A DNA stretch of 42,786 nucleotides. It comes from a virus. The stretch covers positions 1 through 42,786 of IMG/VR virus record IMGVR_UViG_3300032285_001822, one strand, 5' to 3'. The position numbers were made by a program, and so were the translations under genes. Shown here piece by piece: positions 20,200 to 28,550 of the stretch. The first letter of the stretch is position 1; the number at the start of each line of letters is the position of its first letter. A model generated the notes under the pieces. That model had not been told where the DNA came from, searched no databases, and was given only the letters and a program-made list of their open reading frames with translations.

Positions 20200-21643
20200 G
20201 GGCTCAACAGAACCCCGTATTTTCACGCCGCCGTTGAAGGATTTGACGGCGGAAACGTCCTGGGGTTTTGACTGCATCGACTTCCTTGAGAAGGTGTTGG
20301 GTTGGGAGCTGTTGCCGTGGCAGCGGTGGCTGTATATCCATGCCCTAGAAAAGAGCCCCAATAATCCTGACGGGTATCGCTACTCCACCATCGTGTGTCT
20401 AGTCGCTAGACAGTCCGGAAAGACTCAGTGGCTGAAGGGCTTGGGGTTGTGGCGGTTGTATGTGGACGGCGCCAAGCAAGTGCTGATCTCGGCGCAGAAC
20501 CTTGAGTTCGCGGAGAACACGTTGACCCAGGCGGTTGACGAGGTGAAGAACAACGCTCTTCTCAATAGCGAATTTGAAAAGTTTTCGCAGACGAATGGCA
20601 AGTTCCGGCTGGTGTTGTCGGGTGGCCGGGAGTGGCGTGCGGCGGTTTCGACTCGCCGCGGTGGGCGTTCGTTGTCGGTGGACTTGGCTCTGCTCGATGA
20701 GTTGCGTGAGCATCAGAATTGGGAGGCGTGGAACGCTATCGTCCCGACGACGACAGCGCGGCCCCGGTCCCTTGTGGTGTGTACGTCTAACGCGGGTGAT
20801 GCCACGTCGGTGGTGTTGAGGTCGTTACGTGACGGGGCGTTGCAGAAGATCACGACCCGGGCGACGGCGGATACGAAGACCGGTTTGTTTGAGTGGTCTG
20901 CCCCCGATGATGCTGACCCGCTGGACCCTGAGTCGTGGGCTTTGGCGAACCCGGGCATGGGTTATCTGTTTGAAGCTGAGAGCATGGTCGGTCGCGCGGA
21001 GGCGATGAGCGACAACATTGCCGGGTTCAAAACGGAGCATTTGTGTCAGTGGGTGGACGCTCTTGATCCGGGCATCATTCCCCCGGAGCATTGGGCGGCG
21101 ACGACTGATGCGGAGTCTAAGCGTGCCGATGGCGCCCAGGTGTGGGCGTCGGTGGATGTGAACTTTCAGCGGACGAAAGCGTATGTGGCGATTGCGTCCC
21201 GCCGTGATGACGACAAACTTCATATTGAGGTTGTGGCTGCGGAGCGCGGCACGGAGTGGATTGTTCCGTGGTTGTCTGAACGTAAGGATCGGTTCGCTGG
21301 GGTTGTTGTTCAGGCCCGCGGCGCCCCAGCGTCGGGGTTGATTGAGCCTTTGCGTGAAGCGGGTGTTGAGGTGTTGGAGCTGGGGGGCTCTGATCTTACT
21401 AAGGCGTACGGCTACATGTTCGACATGATTTCCGAGCACAAGGTTGGGCATCGGCCGTCGCCGGTTTTGGATGCTGCGGCCGAAGCTGCCAAGGCCAAGA
21501 TTTTGGGCGACTCTTGGGTCATTGACCGGAAGAACTCCACCGTGGATTCGTCACCTTTGGTGGCGTGTTTCCAGGCGGCGTGGGGTGAACAGCTCCACGA
21601 CCAGATCAGCGTGTATGCATCTGAGGACGTGTTGATCCTTTAG
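20159..21643 (+). CDS. terL: terminase large subunit
   Basis: The 494-residue protein has the packaging ATPase motifs: Walker A VARQSGKT (residues 82-89), Walker B LALLDE (Asp180-Glu181) and the coupling motif VVCTSNAG (about 206-213). The C-terminal nuclease domain starts with an acidic residue in SVDVNF (Asp333). It cuts concatemeric DNA and drives it into the prohead. ATG at 20159 follows GAAGGTGAC; an ATG four codons earlier is also possible. The gene ends four bases into the converging gene at 21640. Confidence 0.95.
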   Translation: MNSPSSALAAPPRKGSTEPRIFTPPLKDLTAETSWGFDCIDFLEKVLGWELLPWQRWLYIHALEKSPNNPDGYRYSTIVCLVARQSGKTQWLKGLGLWRLYVDGAKQVLISAQNLEFAENTLTQAVDEVKNNALLNSEFEKFSQTNGKFRLVLSGGREWRAAVSTRRGGRSLSVDLALLDELREHQNWEAWNAIVPTTTARPRSLVVCTSNAGDATSVVLRSLRDGALQKITTRATADTKTGLFEWSAPDDADPLDPESWALANPGMGYLFEAESMVGRAEAMSDNIAGFKTEHLCQWVDALDPGIIPPEHWAATTDAESKRADGAQVWASVDVNFQRTKAYVAIASRRDDDKLHIEVVAAERGTEWIVPWLSERKDRFAGVVVQARGAPASGLIEPLREAGVEVLELGGSDLTKAYGYMFDMISEHKVGHRPSPVLDAAAEAAKAKILGDSWVIDRKNSTVDSSPLVACFQAAWGEQLHDQISVYASEDVLIL

Positions 21644-21852
21644 CTCAGTTCGATGTTGCCGTCTACCCACGCTTGAAGCAAAGTTCTGAGTGCTTCGGAA
21701 ACGGTGGTCTGGTCTTCCTCTGCTCGGCGCAATGCCGCGCCCCAGAGATCATCTGAGACGCGAACATTACGAAGCGTGGTGCCCCTAGACACGTGCCGCT
21801 CTAGCTTGACGGTGTTCCTGTGCCAGTTGAGACTGATAAGACCAGGTTTCAT
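21640..21852 (-). CDS. ribbon-helix-helix DNA-binding protein
   Basis: The 70-residue protein (ATG at 21852) ends with TLRNVRVSDDLWGAALRRAEEDQTTVSEALRTLLQAWVDG. This is a ribbon-helix-helix (CopG/Arc-type) fold: a short strand with alternating residues, then two helices. Such proteins bind DNA as dimers and usually regulate their own operon. Two matching operator-like repeats lie at the promoter at 22461-22502. Longer forms starting at up to 21939 are possible. Last gene of the minus-strand cassette. Confidence 0.72.
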   Translation of the reverse strand: MKPGLISLNWHRNTVKLERHVSRGTTLRNVRVSDDLWGAALRRAEEDQTTVSEALRTLLQAWVDGNIELS

Positions 21853-22063
21853 GCTGACGCTCTTTAGTAAGCGACCAAGAACCGATCTGCTCAGAAGTGC
21901 AACCATACCCAGCCGTGACACCGTATAGGACACCGCCATCGGACGATTGCGCTGAGTAGTCGTTGCACAGGGACGCGAGGATGGCGGGTGCCGATTCAGT
22001 TGAGCATCTTCGAGATGTGACGAAGTAGCCGTCTACCGAGAAGTTTAGGTACATGGTGGTCAC
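21785..22063 (-). CDS. small hypothetical protein of the minus-strand cassette
   Basis: The 92-residue protein (GTG at 22063 or ATG at 22054) overlaps the preceding minus-strand gene by four bases, and runs 68 bases into the RHH gene in another frame. The first two thirds (MYLNFSVDGYFVTSRRCSTESAPAILASLCNDYSAQSSDGGVLYGVTAGYGCTSEQIG) look like a small folded domain. The end is Gln/Arg/Ala-rich and may just be the overlap. No family is recognised. Confidence 0.5.
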   Translation of the reverse strand: MTTMYLNFSVDGYFVTSRRCSTESAPAILASLCNDYSAQSSDGGVLYGVTAGYGCTSEQIGSWSLTKERQHETWSYQSQLAQEHRQARAARV

Positions 22064-22284
22064 TTTCCTTCGTTTATGTGAATGGCGACTGCGGCTTTAG
22101 CTTCGGCCAAAGTCCGGTAGTAGCCACCAATAATGGCGTATCCGGGTGCCCCGCTGGGCTGGTTGTGCAGATGTTTACGAACCCCAAAACCGTGGCGCGG
22201 GCCATGGTTGGTGATTGAGTAGTCGCCGCAGCGGTAGAACCCGCGCTCTGGTGATTCCCAAGTAAGTGTTGTCATGGTGGTCAC
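22060..22284 (-). CDS. small hypothetical protein of the minus-strand cassette
   Basis: The 74-residue protein (GTG at 22284, or ATG at 22275) reads TLTWESPERGFYRCGDYSITNHGPRHGFGVRKHLHN...AGYY RTLAEAKAAVAIH-type pattern, with strands followed by a helix. It resembles small one-domain proteins that keep one substrate-like surface, but no known family is clear. It overlaps both neighbours by four bases, showing an operon on the minus strand. Confidence 0.6.
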   Translation of the reverse strand: MTTMTTLTWESPERGFYRCGDYSITNHGPRHGFGVRKHLHNQPSGAPGYAIIGGYYRTLAEAKAAVAIHINEGK

Positions 22285-22442
22285 TCGGTTTCGGTTGCGA
22301 CGAAGATTCCCAGGCCCAGATCGGCGATGACCCCGAGCACTGAATCAACGAGGGTTGTCTTGCCCAGAGCTAAGTGCAGCTTGGTCAGCATGTTGTCTGA
22401 CTCGTCTGCGGTGAGCGGTCGGGTGGTGTAGGTGGTGGTCAT
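22281..22442 (-). CDS. first gene of the minus-strand cassette, small helical protein
   Basis: The 53-residue protein starts at the ATG at 22442, preceded on its strand by AAAGGAAACCAAC. It is helical and mostly acidic (TADESDNMLTKLHLALGKTTLVDSVLGVIADLGLGIFVATE). An upstream in-frame start at 22505 would run through the promoter and operators and was not chosen. Function unknown. Confidence 0.65.
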   Translation of the reverse strand: MTTTYTTRPLTADESDNMLTKLHLALGKTTLVDSVLGVIADLGLGIFVATETE

Positions 22443-22460
22443 GTTGGTTTCCTTTGCGTT

Positions 22461-22502
22461 GGTGTAACCACACTCTAACACGGTGTACCCACACCCTGTC
22501 AA
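22461..22502 (-). promoter_or_regulatory. promoter with twin operators for the minus-strand cassette
   Basis: On the minus strand a perfect -35 TTGACA lies at 22502-22497. Two 13-base repeats, GTGTGGGTACACC (22494-22482) and GTGTGGTTACACC (22473-22461), are spaced 21 bases apart, i.e. two helical turns, with the probable -10 (TAGAGT or GTTAGA, about 22479-22472) between them. The first repeat contains the dyad GTGT-N4-ACAC. The arrangement suits two RHH dimers blocking polymerase. Confidence 0.75.
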
Positions 22503-22537
22503 CATATTTTCAAAACTATTTTTAGAAGGGCGGTGAC

Positions 22538-22768
22538 ATGCGCCGACAAAGACTGATCAAGCAGGCAATTCGGCAGCGTTTCGCCGTCACCTTGAAGAAC
22601 AACGAGGGCATCTTCGCGGGTGTCTTGACCGAAACGGACCCCACGACGTGGGTGTTTGAGCAGTGTTCGACTGTCCCGAAACAGCCCGGAGAAACCCCAG
22701 AGCCGATCAGTGGCCGCGTGTTTGTTGACCGCCGCCAGGTCGCGTACCTTCAGGAGTTGCCGGAGTGA
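22538..22768 (+). CDS. small conserved head-region protein
   Basis: The 76-residue protein sits between the terminase and portal genes, with AAGGGCGGTGAC before the ATG. It has a pattern of strands (RFAVTLKNNEGIFAGVLTETDPTTWVFEQ...GRVFVDRRQVAYLQ) like an SH3/Sm-type fold. Such small proteins precede the portal in many actinophages; a role in packaging or assembly is possible but not known. Its last codons overlap the portal start. Confidence 0.7.
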   Translation: MRRQRLIKQAIRQRFAVTLKNNEGIFAGVLTETDPTTWVFEQCSTVPKQPGETPEPISGRVFVDRRQVAYLQELPE

Positions 22769-24168
22769 TCCTTTCTAATGGGACGCAGCGCGTGTTAGCG
22801 CCGCAAGCGTTCGCCGAACTATCACCGCAGTTCTACAACTCGTACTTCGTGCCGCGAACCGGCCTTGACCTTGAAACGACGTTCGCCACGTACGCGGAGC
22901 TGTATCGGCGCCAGCCGTGGGTGAACACGGTGGTCAACAAAATCTCCAACCTCATTGCCCGGTTGGGGTTGCAGGTGTGGGATATGTCGTCCCCGTCTGG
23001 GAAGATGCTGGACACGTCCGGCCCTTACGCGAAGCTGATTGCCAAGCCGTCGCCATACATGGATTCCCATTCGTTCTGGCAGTGGGTTGCCGCGACGATT
23101 GAAATCTTCGGTGAGACGTTCCTGATCAAGATTCGGGAGAACGGCCGTGTGGTGGGGTTCGCCCCGATGCATCCCGCTCAGACAAAAATCCACCGCAACC
23201 AAGACGGCACCCTGACCTACCAGTTCCTGGGGCATCCCAATCAGGAGTTCCACCAAGACGACATCGTCCCGTTCCGCAGCTTCGATCCGTTCGGCGCGAT
23301 GCGTGGCATGTCCCGGCTGGAGCCGTTGCGGTCGACGCTGATGAGTGAGGACTCGGCACGCCGCGCGACGGCGTCGTGGTGGCGGAACATGGGCCGTCCG
23401 AGCATGGTGTTGCAGACCGAGAAGAAACTGGGCGCCGAGGGCCGTGCCCGGGTGCAGGATGCTTTCCGCGCTGTGGCTGGTGGCTCGTCAAATGCTGGCG
23501 GCATCATCGTCCTTGAGGACGATCTGAAAGCAACTTCGATGCAGTTGTCTGCCGAGGAGATGCAGTACATCGAATCGCGGAAACTGAACCGCGAAGAGGT
23601 GTGCGCCGTGTATGACATTCCCCCGGCTGCGGTGCATGTCCACGATCACTCCACGTACAGCAACGTGACCGAAATGATGCGCAGCGTCTACCGCGACTCA
23701 ATGGCTCCGCGTATCGCCTTCATCGAATCGGTGTTGGACTGGTATGTGGGTGGGGATTTCGCTGGTGAGCGTGTGGCCCGTTTCGCTGTTGCCGAGGTGT
23801 TGCGCGGTGACTTTGAAGCCCGCGCTGAAGCGATGGCGTCCTTGGTTCAGGCTGGTATTGCTAAACCGTCCGAGGCGCGTCCGTTCTTCGACTTTGATGA
23901 CGCTGGTCCGGTTGCCGACAGGCTGTATGCGAACTCTGCAATTCAGCCCTTGGGCGCCGAGAAGCCCACTCCCGAACCTCCAGCCCTCAACAACGAACCC
24001 AGCAATGTGGTTCCTTTCCCTGCCGCTAAGTATGTGCGGGATATCGGTGGCCTGATCGGCCGCGGTAAGTCAATTCAAGAGGCAGCGGCAACCCTTCTGG
24101 ACAAACACCCCGCCGATAGGGATGCCATCCGTGAGGCGTGCGAACAAATTATTGAAAGGCAAATCTGA
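22765..24168 (+). CDS. portal protein, HK97 family
   Basis: The 467-residue protein (GTG at 22765) has typical portal regions: YRRQPWVNTVVNKISNLIARLGLQVWD near the N-terminus, HPAQTKIHRNQDGTLTYQFLG and DDIVPFRSFDPFGAMRGMSRLEPLRSTL in the middle, and SRKLNREEVCAVYDIPPAAVHV later. It forms the ring at the special vertex through which DNA passes, and binds terminase and the connector. The C-terminus is Pro/Glu-rich. It shares one base with the protease start. Confidence 0.93.
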   Translation: MILSNGTQRVLAPQAFAELSPQFYNSYFVPRTGLDLETTFATYAELYRRQPWVNTVVNKISNLIARLGLQVWDMSSPSGKMLDTSGPYAKLIAKPSPYMDSHSFWQWVAATIEIFGETFLIKIRENGRVVGFAPMHPAQTKIHRNQDGTLTYQFLGHPNQEFHQDDIVPFRSFDPFGAMRGMSRLEPLRSTLMSEDSARRATASWWRNMGRPSMVLQTEKKLGAEGRARVQDAFRAVAGGSSNAGGIIVLEDDLKATSMQLSAEEMQYIESRKLNREEVCAVYDIPPAAVHVHDHSTYSNVTEMMRSVYRDSMAPRIAFIESVLDWYVGGDFAGERVARFAVAEVLRGDFEARAEAMASLVQAGIAKPSEARPFFDFDDAGPVADRLYANSAIQPLGAEKPTPEPPALNNEPSNVVPFPAAKYVRDIGGLIGRGKSIQEAAATLLDKHPADRDAIREACEQIIERQI

Positions 24169-25094
24169 TGGACGTGACGACGAAGAATGTCGAAGCGCAG
24201 GTATCTCCGGTGCAGGATTCCCTTCACCCGAGCGGCGAGTTCGACGTGATTCTTTCCACCGAAGCCTTGGACCGCGACGGGGAACGCCTGTACTTGGATG
24301 AGTGGAAGACCCCGCTGCCGGAACACATCACCATTGACTCCGATCATGACATGAGTGTGGTGTCCACGGTGGGTTCGGGTAAGCCGTTCATCAACGATTC
24401 TGGTCAGCTCCAGGTTCGTGGCACGTTCGCTTCCACGCCGCACGCTCAGAACGTCCGCACCCTGGTCAATGAGGGACATATTAAGACGGTCAGCGTGGCG
24501 TTCAGGGTGGACAAAACCCGCAAGGACGGCGGCGTTCGCCGTGAACTTTTGAATGCTGGGTTCGTGGCGGTCCCCGCCAACCCTGAGGCGGTCGTCCTGT
24601 CATCCAAGACGGCCAAGAAGGATGCCGCCCCGATGTCGCATGAGCAGTCCATCCACGACGCCGCGATCTCTTTGGGGGCGATGTGCGACGGCTACAAGAC
24701 TGCCAGCGACACCCAGACTAAAGCCCTCGCCGATGACGAGATGGTTGCGCCCACTCAACTGCTGGCGGGCATCGACGCAATCCTTGACCAGGCGCAAGCC
24801 TTGATTGTGGATGTTGACCGCACCGCTCTGCCCCCCGAGGTCACACAAGCTCTGGACATGCTGCTCGGTGTGAGCCCCGCTGTCGATGAGCTGATGGAAT
24901 CAATGGGCATCTATGACCCGGACGATTCCGGGGTTGAAGAAGAGACTTCCAGCTCTGCTGGATTGCCGATGGTTTCCGCCGAGAAATCCGCCGCCGCCGC
25001 CCCCGCCGCCGCCGCCGCCGATGACTCCGCTGCAACTGCGGCACTGCGGGCCAGGTCGCTCGCATTCCTGATCACCAAAAACGCTGAACTGTAA
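24168..25094 (+). CDS. prohead (capsid maturation) protease, HK97/U35 type
   Basis: The 308-residue protein has the herpesvirus-assemblin-like catalytic residues His60 (SDHD) and Ser109 (VSVAF), followed by LLNAGFVAVPANPEAVVL. The fold is about residues 20-150. The C-terminal half is Ala/Asp/Glu-rich and may act as an attached scaffold, as is common when no separate scaffold gene exists; none is seen here. It removes the capsid delta domain during maturation. It is next to the capsid gene with 15 bases between. Confidence 0.9.
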   Translation: MDVTTKNVEAQVSPVQDSLHPSGEFDVILSTEALDRDGERLYLDEWKTPLPEHITIDSDHDMSVVSTVGSGKPFINDSGQLQVRGTFASTPHAQNVRTLVNEGHIKTVSVAFRVDKTRKDGGVRRELLNAGFVAVPANPEAVVLSSKTAKKDAAPMSHEQSIHDAAISLGAMCDGYKTASDTQTKALADDEMVAPTQLLAGIDAILDQAQALIVDVDRTALPPEVTQALDMLLGVSPAVDELMESMGIYDPDDSGVEEETSSSAGLPMVSAEKSAAAAPAAAAADDSAATAALRARSLAFLITKNAEL

Positions 25095-25109
25095 AGGACG
25101 TACATAAAC

Positions 25110-26516
25110 ATGAGCACAAAGGAAGGCTTGCGTCAGCAGGCCACCGAACTGGCGAACGAGGTCAAGGCCAAGTCCGCCGCATTCGAGAAGGGTGAGATCA
25201 GCCCCGCTGAGTTCTCCACCTTCATGGACACCGCTGAGTCGAAGAACACCGAGATCGGTTCCTCGCTGAAGGCGTACGACCGCGCTGCACGTCTGTCCGG
25301 CGCCGCCGACATGGCCCCGATGGTTTCGGAGCCCGTTGCCGACACCCACAGTGTCGTCAAGGATGCGTTCGACCGCATCAAGTCCGCTGCCGCTTCCCGC
25401 GGCCGGGAGTCGGTCGGTTTTGAGCTGGGCTTCAAAGCCCAGGGCGTGACCGGTCTGATGGGTGATGCTGCTTCTGGCACCACCGCCCCGTCTGCTCTGT
25501 CGGGTTACTTCTTGGGCGGCGCTGCCGGTCCCGCGGTCACCCCGGAGTTCATCCCCGGAATCACTGAGCTTCGGTTCTACCCGAACCAGATCGCTCAGTT
25601 GTTCCCGAACCTGCCGGTGTCCTCACCTGTGGTCACCTACGTCCGTGAGGCTTCGTGGACGAACAACGCCGCAGGCGTCAAGGAAGGTGAAACCAAGCCC
25701 ACGTCGACCAACAGCCTGACCCGGTACACCGAGCAGGTCGGTAAGGTCGCGGCACTGGCTCGGGTCACCGACGAGCTGATCGCCGACGCCCCGTACTTCT
25801 GGTCGTTGATTCAGACCCGTCTGGCTCAGGGTGTTATCCGTAAGGAAGAGGTCGAACTCCTCGCTGGTTCCGGCGCTCCCGGTGCCAATGGTCTGCTCAA
25901 CCGGACCACTGGTTTCACCAAGCCGCAGACCATCACCGCTGTGTCCAACCTCGTCATCCCGGCTTCGGGTACGGCAGGTTTGGGTGCTGGCACCAACACG
26001 GTCAGCTCGGTCACCCCGGGCCGCGCCGTTGTCGGCACCGGCACCTCCGGCACCGCACCGACCGGTGTTCAGATCGCGGAGGGAATCCTCGCCGCCATCA
26101 CCGACATCCGCACGCTCACCTTCTTTGAGCCGGATGCCATCGTGATGAACCCCAGCGATTTCCTCACCGTTCGTCAGTCCAAGGACTCGGCCGGTCAGTA
26201 CCTGGGTGGCTCGTTCTTCGGCTACAACTACGGCGGCGCCCAGAGTGTCACCGCGGATGTCCTCGATCCGGGCATCACCCTGTGGGGCAAGCGCGTCGTT
26301 TCCACCCCGGCCATCCCGGCCGGTTACATCCTCGTCGGTGACTTCGCCGAGGGTGGACAGGTGCTTCGCCTCGGTGGCCTGCAGGTCAACGTAGCCAACA
26401 CAAACGGCTACGATTTTGAGCAAAACCTGTGGACTGCAAGGGCAGAAGAAAGAGTCGGACTGCTGGTAGAGCGTCCGGAACTTTTCGAACTGATCGTTCT
26501 CCAGAACAAGCCGTAG
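25110..26516 (+). CDS. major capsid protein, HK97 fold
   Basis: The 468-residue protein begins with a coiled delta-domain (KEGLRQQATELANEVKAKSAAFEKGEISPAEF, about 4-60). A linker with PMVSEPVAD follows, then the HK97 body (FIPGITELRFYPNQIAQLFPNLPVSSPVVTYVREAS, KVAALARVTDELIADAPYFWSLIQTRL, and ALRLGGLQVNVANTNGYDFEQN-type region). The likely cleavage point is around residues 100-120. AAAGGACG precedes the ATG. It makes the icosahedral shell. Confidence 0.95.
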   Translation: MSTKEGLRQQATELANEVKAKSAAFEKGEISPAEFSTFMDTAESKNTEIGSSLKAYDRAARLSGAADMAPMVSEPVADTHSVVKDAFDRIKSAAASRGRESVGFELGFKAQGVTGLMGDAASGTTAPSALSGYFLGGAAGPAVTPEFIPGITELRFYPNQIAQLFPNLPVSSPVVTYVREASWTNNAAGVKEGETKPTSTNSLTRYTEQVGKVAALARVTDELIADAPYFWSLIQTRLAQGVIRKEEVELLAGSGAPGANGLLNRTTGFTKPQTITAVSNLVIPASGTAGLGAGTNTVSSVTPGRAVVGTGTSGTAPTGVQIAEGILAAITDIRTLTFFEPDAIVMNPSDFLTVRQSKDSAGQYLGGSFFGYNYGGAQSVTADVLDPGITLWGKRVVSTPAIPAGYILVGDFAEGGQVLRLGGLQVNVANTNGYDFEQNLWTARAEERVGLLVERPELFELIVLQNKP

Positions 26517-26544
26517 TCAGTTCAGCAAATAAAACCAGCCCACA

Positions 26545-27066
26545 ATGGATGAGCTGCGGCGCTGTCACAAATGTGAACTGCAAAGTCCTGTCACTGAGTT
26601 TCGCAAGAGCAAAAGTGGTCGGCCGTGGAACACATGCAAGGCATGCGCCGCAGCTCATCTACGGGCATGGCGTGAGAAGAACCAAGAGCATGTTGAAGCC
26701 TACGAACGTGAATACAGGAAACGTCCCGAACGTATTGAAAAGCATCGGCAGCGTAGTCGGCAGCGGTATCACGCCAGCCCAGAAGTGTTCCGAGATAAGT
26801 ACCTTCAGCGAACTTTTGGTATATCGCTTGACGATTACAACAGCCTGCTGGAGCTCCAGGGTGGCGTGTGCGCGATCTGTAATCAGACGTGTAAGAGCGG
26901 ACGTGATCTTGCGGTTGATCACGATCATCAGACCGGTCAGGTTCGTGCCCTGTTGTGCATGAATTGCAATCGGGCTATCGGTTGGTTGCAGGACAAGCCG
27001 GAACTTCTCATGTCTGCTACTGAGTATCTGCTTCGTTTCCGTAATGTGTTGAAAGGACTTGGCTAA
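26545..27066 (+). CDS. free-standing endonuclease VII/HNH-type nuclease
   Basis: The 173-residue protein has an N-terminal zinc knuckle (CHKC, CKAC; Cys7, 10, 31, 34), a long basic helix (residues 40-90), and an endonuclease VII domain: FGISLDDYNSLLELQGGVCAICN, VDHDHQTG (residues 124-131), ALLCMNCN (Cys138, Cys141) and RAIGWLQDKPELL. It lies between the capsid and connector genes, where no structural role is needed. This is the pattern of a mobile homing-type nuclease inserted into the late operon. Resolution of Holliday junctions before packaging is the other possibility. Confidence 0.85.
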   Translation: MDELRRCHKCELQSPVTEFRKSKSGRPWNTCKACAAAHLRAWREKNQEHVEAYEREYRKRPERIEKHRQRSRQRYHASPEVFRDKYLQRTFGISLDDYNSLLELQGGVCAICNQTCKSGRDLAVDHDHQTGQVRALLCMNCNRAIGWLQDKPELLMSATEYLLRFRNVLKGLG

Positions 27067-27215
27067 TGGGTCACACGGAAAAGATTTCCGATTTTGAGTT
27101 TGAGCGTGCCACCACGGTGGGCGCCGACGACGGCGGCGTCGACATTGACCAGCCCGTCAAGAAGGTCACCAAGAAGGTCGTTGCTCCTGACGCTGAGGAT
27201 GTTGTCACCAAGTGA
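27066..27215 (+). CDS. small basic/acidic linker protein before the connector
   Basis: The 49-residue protein starts at the ATG sharing a base with the nuclease stop. It has an acidic first half (EKISDFEFERATTVGADDGGVDIDQPV) and a Lys/Val repeat (KKVTKKVV). No fold is evident. Small disordered proteins of this size occur at this position in some siphophages. It overlaps the connector gene by four bases. Confidence 0.6.
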   Translation: MGHTEKISDFEFERATTVGADDGGVDIDQPVKKVTKKVVAPDAEDVVTK

Positions 27216-27799
27216 CCATCACTGTCACAGCTTCGGAGGTGCCGTCGTTCCTGAAAGGGGCGTGGCCTGATGCTGACGTGAACGCGGCTTTGTCGTGGGC
27301 GTCGTCGGCTATCGAATCCTACTGTGAGCGTGACTTCTCGTATGTGGTAAACGATGTGGTCACCATTGACCCGTTCCCCGTTCGCCGGTCTGCGCAACTG
27401 CCCAACCCGCCTGTCATTTCGGTGTCCAAGGTGGAAGCGTTCATGCGGGACAACACCGGGGCAACGTCGTGGCAGGAACTGACGAACTACGCCTACACTT
27501 CCGATGGTCTGCTCTATGACACCTCCGGCCTGCCTGGGGTGAACGTTGCAGCAGTTCCGACGTGGCCGTCGCTGCCGAAAGGGTTGCGCGTCACTTACAC
27601 CCACGGATATCAGACGTTGCCGTTGCCGTTGGTGGATGCGGTGATCAAAGCCGCTGGGAACTATCTGGCCAACCCGTTTGGCAATACCCGCCGCACAACT
27701 GGTGACGTTCAATCCGATTGGGCTGTGACGTTGATTCAAGCCGGTGGGCTTGATGAAACTCTGCTCGCCAAGTACAGGTTGATCACGGTCACACGATGA
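27212..27799 (+). CDS. head-to-tail adaptor (connector) protein
   Basis: The 195-residue protein shows a gp6/gp15-like pattern: TITVTASEVPSFLKGAWPDADVNAALSWASSAIESYCERDF, a helical start with a conserved Tyr-Cys, then strands (VTIDPFPVRRSAQLPNPPVISVSKVEAF) and a C-terminal helix. It probably binds below the portal and accepts the stopper. It lies in the fixed order adaptor, stopper, neck, terminator that follows the capsid gene in siphophages. Confidence 0.8.
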   Translation: MTITVTASEVPSFLKGAWPDADVNAALSWASSAIESYCERDFSYVVNDVVTIDPFPVRRSAQLPNPPVISVSKVEAFMRDNTGATSWQELTNYAYTSDGLLYDTSGLPGVNVAAVPTWPSLPKGLRVTYTHGYQTLPLPLVDAVIKAAGNYLANPFGNTRRTTGDVQSDWAVTLIQAGGLDETLLAKYRLITVTR

Positions 27800-28131
27800 T
27801 GCTGTTAGGCGCCCAGACGGTCACGGTGCGGAACTACAGCACATCGGGCAGGGATCGATTCAACGCCCCTGTCAAGACCGCTGTGGACACTGTGGTTTTC
27901 GGTGCTGCGATGCAACCCATGTCGGTGCAAGAAGTGGTGGCGTTGACCGATGTGGAAACCGAACTGTGGTCGTGCATGTTGCCCCCGGTTGCCGCAGCAC
28001 TGGCGGTGGACACCACCTCAGAAATTGTGTACAAGTCGCAAACCTTCCAAGTGTTGGGCGCTAAACCATCAGTAGATTTCATGGGGTTGACTGATCACGT
28101 ATCTCTGGACTTGAAGAAGCAAATCGCATGA
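27796..28131 (+). CDS. head-to-tail stopper protein
   Basis: The 111-residue protein is predominantly beta with a clear mid-region (GAAMQPMSVQEVVALTDVETELWSCMLPP). It follows the adaptor and precedes the HK97 gp10-like gene, as stoppers do. It would close the head channel after packaging and provide the tail contact. Its start, ATG at 27796 or 27799, overlaps the adaptor stop. Confidence 0.75.
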   Translation: MMLLGAQTVTVRNYSTSGRDRFNAPVKTAVDTVVFGAAMQPMSVQEVVALTDVETELWSCMLPPVAAALAVDTTSEIVYKSQTFQVLGAKPSVDFMGLTDHVSLDLKKQIA

Positions 28132-28550
28132 TGTCCCGCGAAGAGATCGAAGTGCAGATTTACGCCCAGGCGCAACAGTCCGCAGCCGTCCGGCAAGAGC
28201 TGGACAAACTTGCCAACTCGGTCAAGGACTACTGGCGGTCAGTGTCCCCCATTGACGACGGCGTGTATGCGGCGTCGGTGAAGGTGTACAGACGTAAGTT
28301 CACCTACAAGGGGATGCCCGGTGTGGGTGTGGGCGCCACCGACTTCAAAGCGCACTGGATTGAATACGGCACCGGGGAACCCGGCCCCACGTCGGCGATG
28401 GCGCCGCGGGCGAAGACCGCCGCACATTTCGGCGGCGACGAGCAGATGGTTCAGGACGTCCTTGATGATGAAGACCTGTCCCGCGATGACCTCAAGACTG
28501 CGCTGCAACGGTTCAAGATGCCACTCATCGCTGATATTGGCGGCGACTAA
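28128..28550 (+). CDS. HK97 gp10-like neck/tail-completion protein
   Basis: The 140-residue protein begins with a helix (EIEVQIYAQAQQSAAVRQELDKLANSVKDYWRSVSP), then a beta part (DDGVYAASVKVYRRKF...GVGATDFKAHWIEYGTG) that matches the gp10-type family, with a basic region near PRAKTAAHFGG. Such proteins take part in joining head and tail. It overlaps the stopper by four bases and ends just before the tail terminator gene. Confidence 0.8.
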   Translation: MMSREEIEVQIYAQAQQSAAVRQELDKLANSVKDYWRSVSPIDDGVYAASVKVYRRKFTYKGMPGVGVGATDFKAHWIEYGTGEPGPTSAMAPRAKTAAHFGGDEQMVQDVLDDEDLSRDDLKTALQRFKMPLIADIGGD

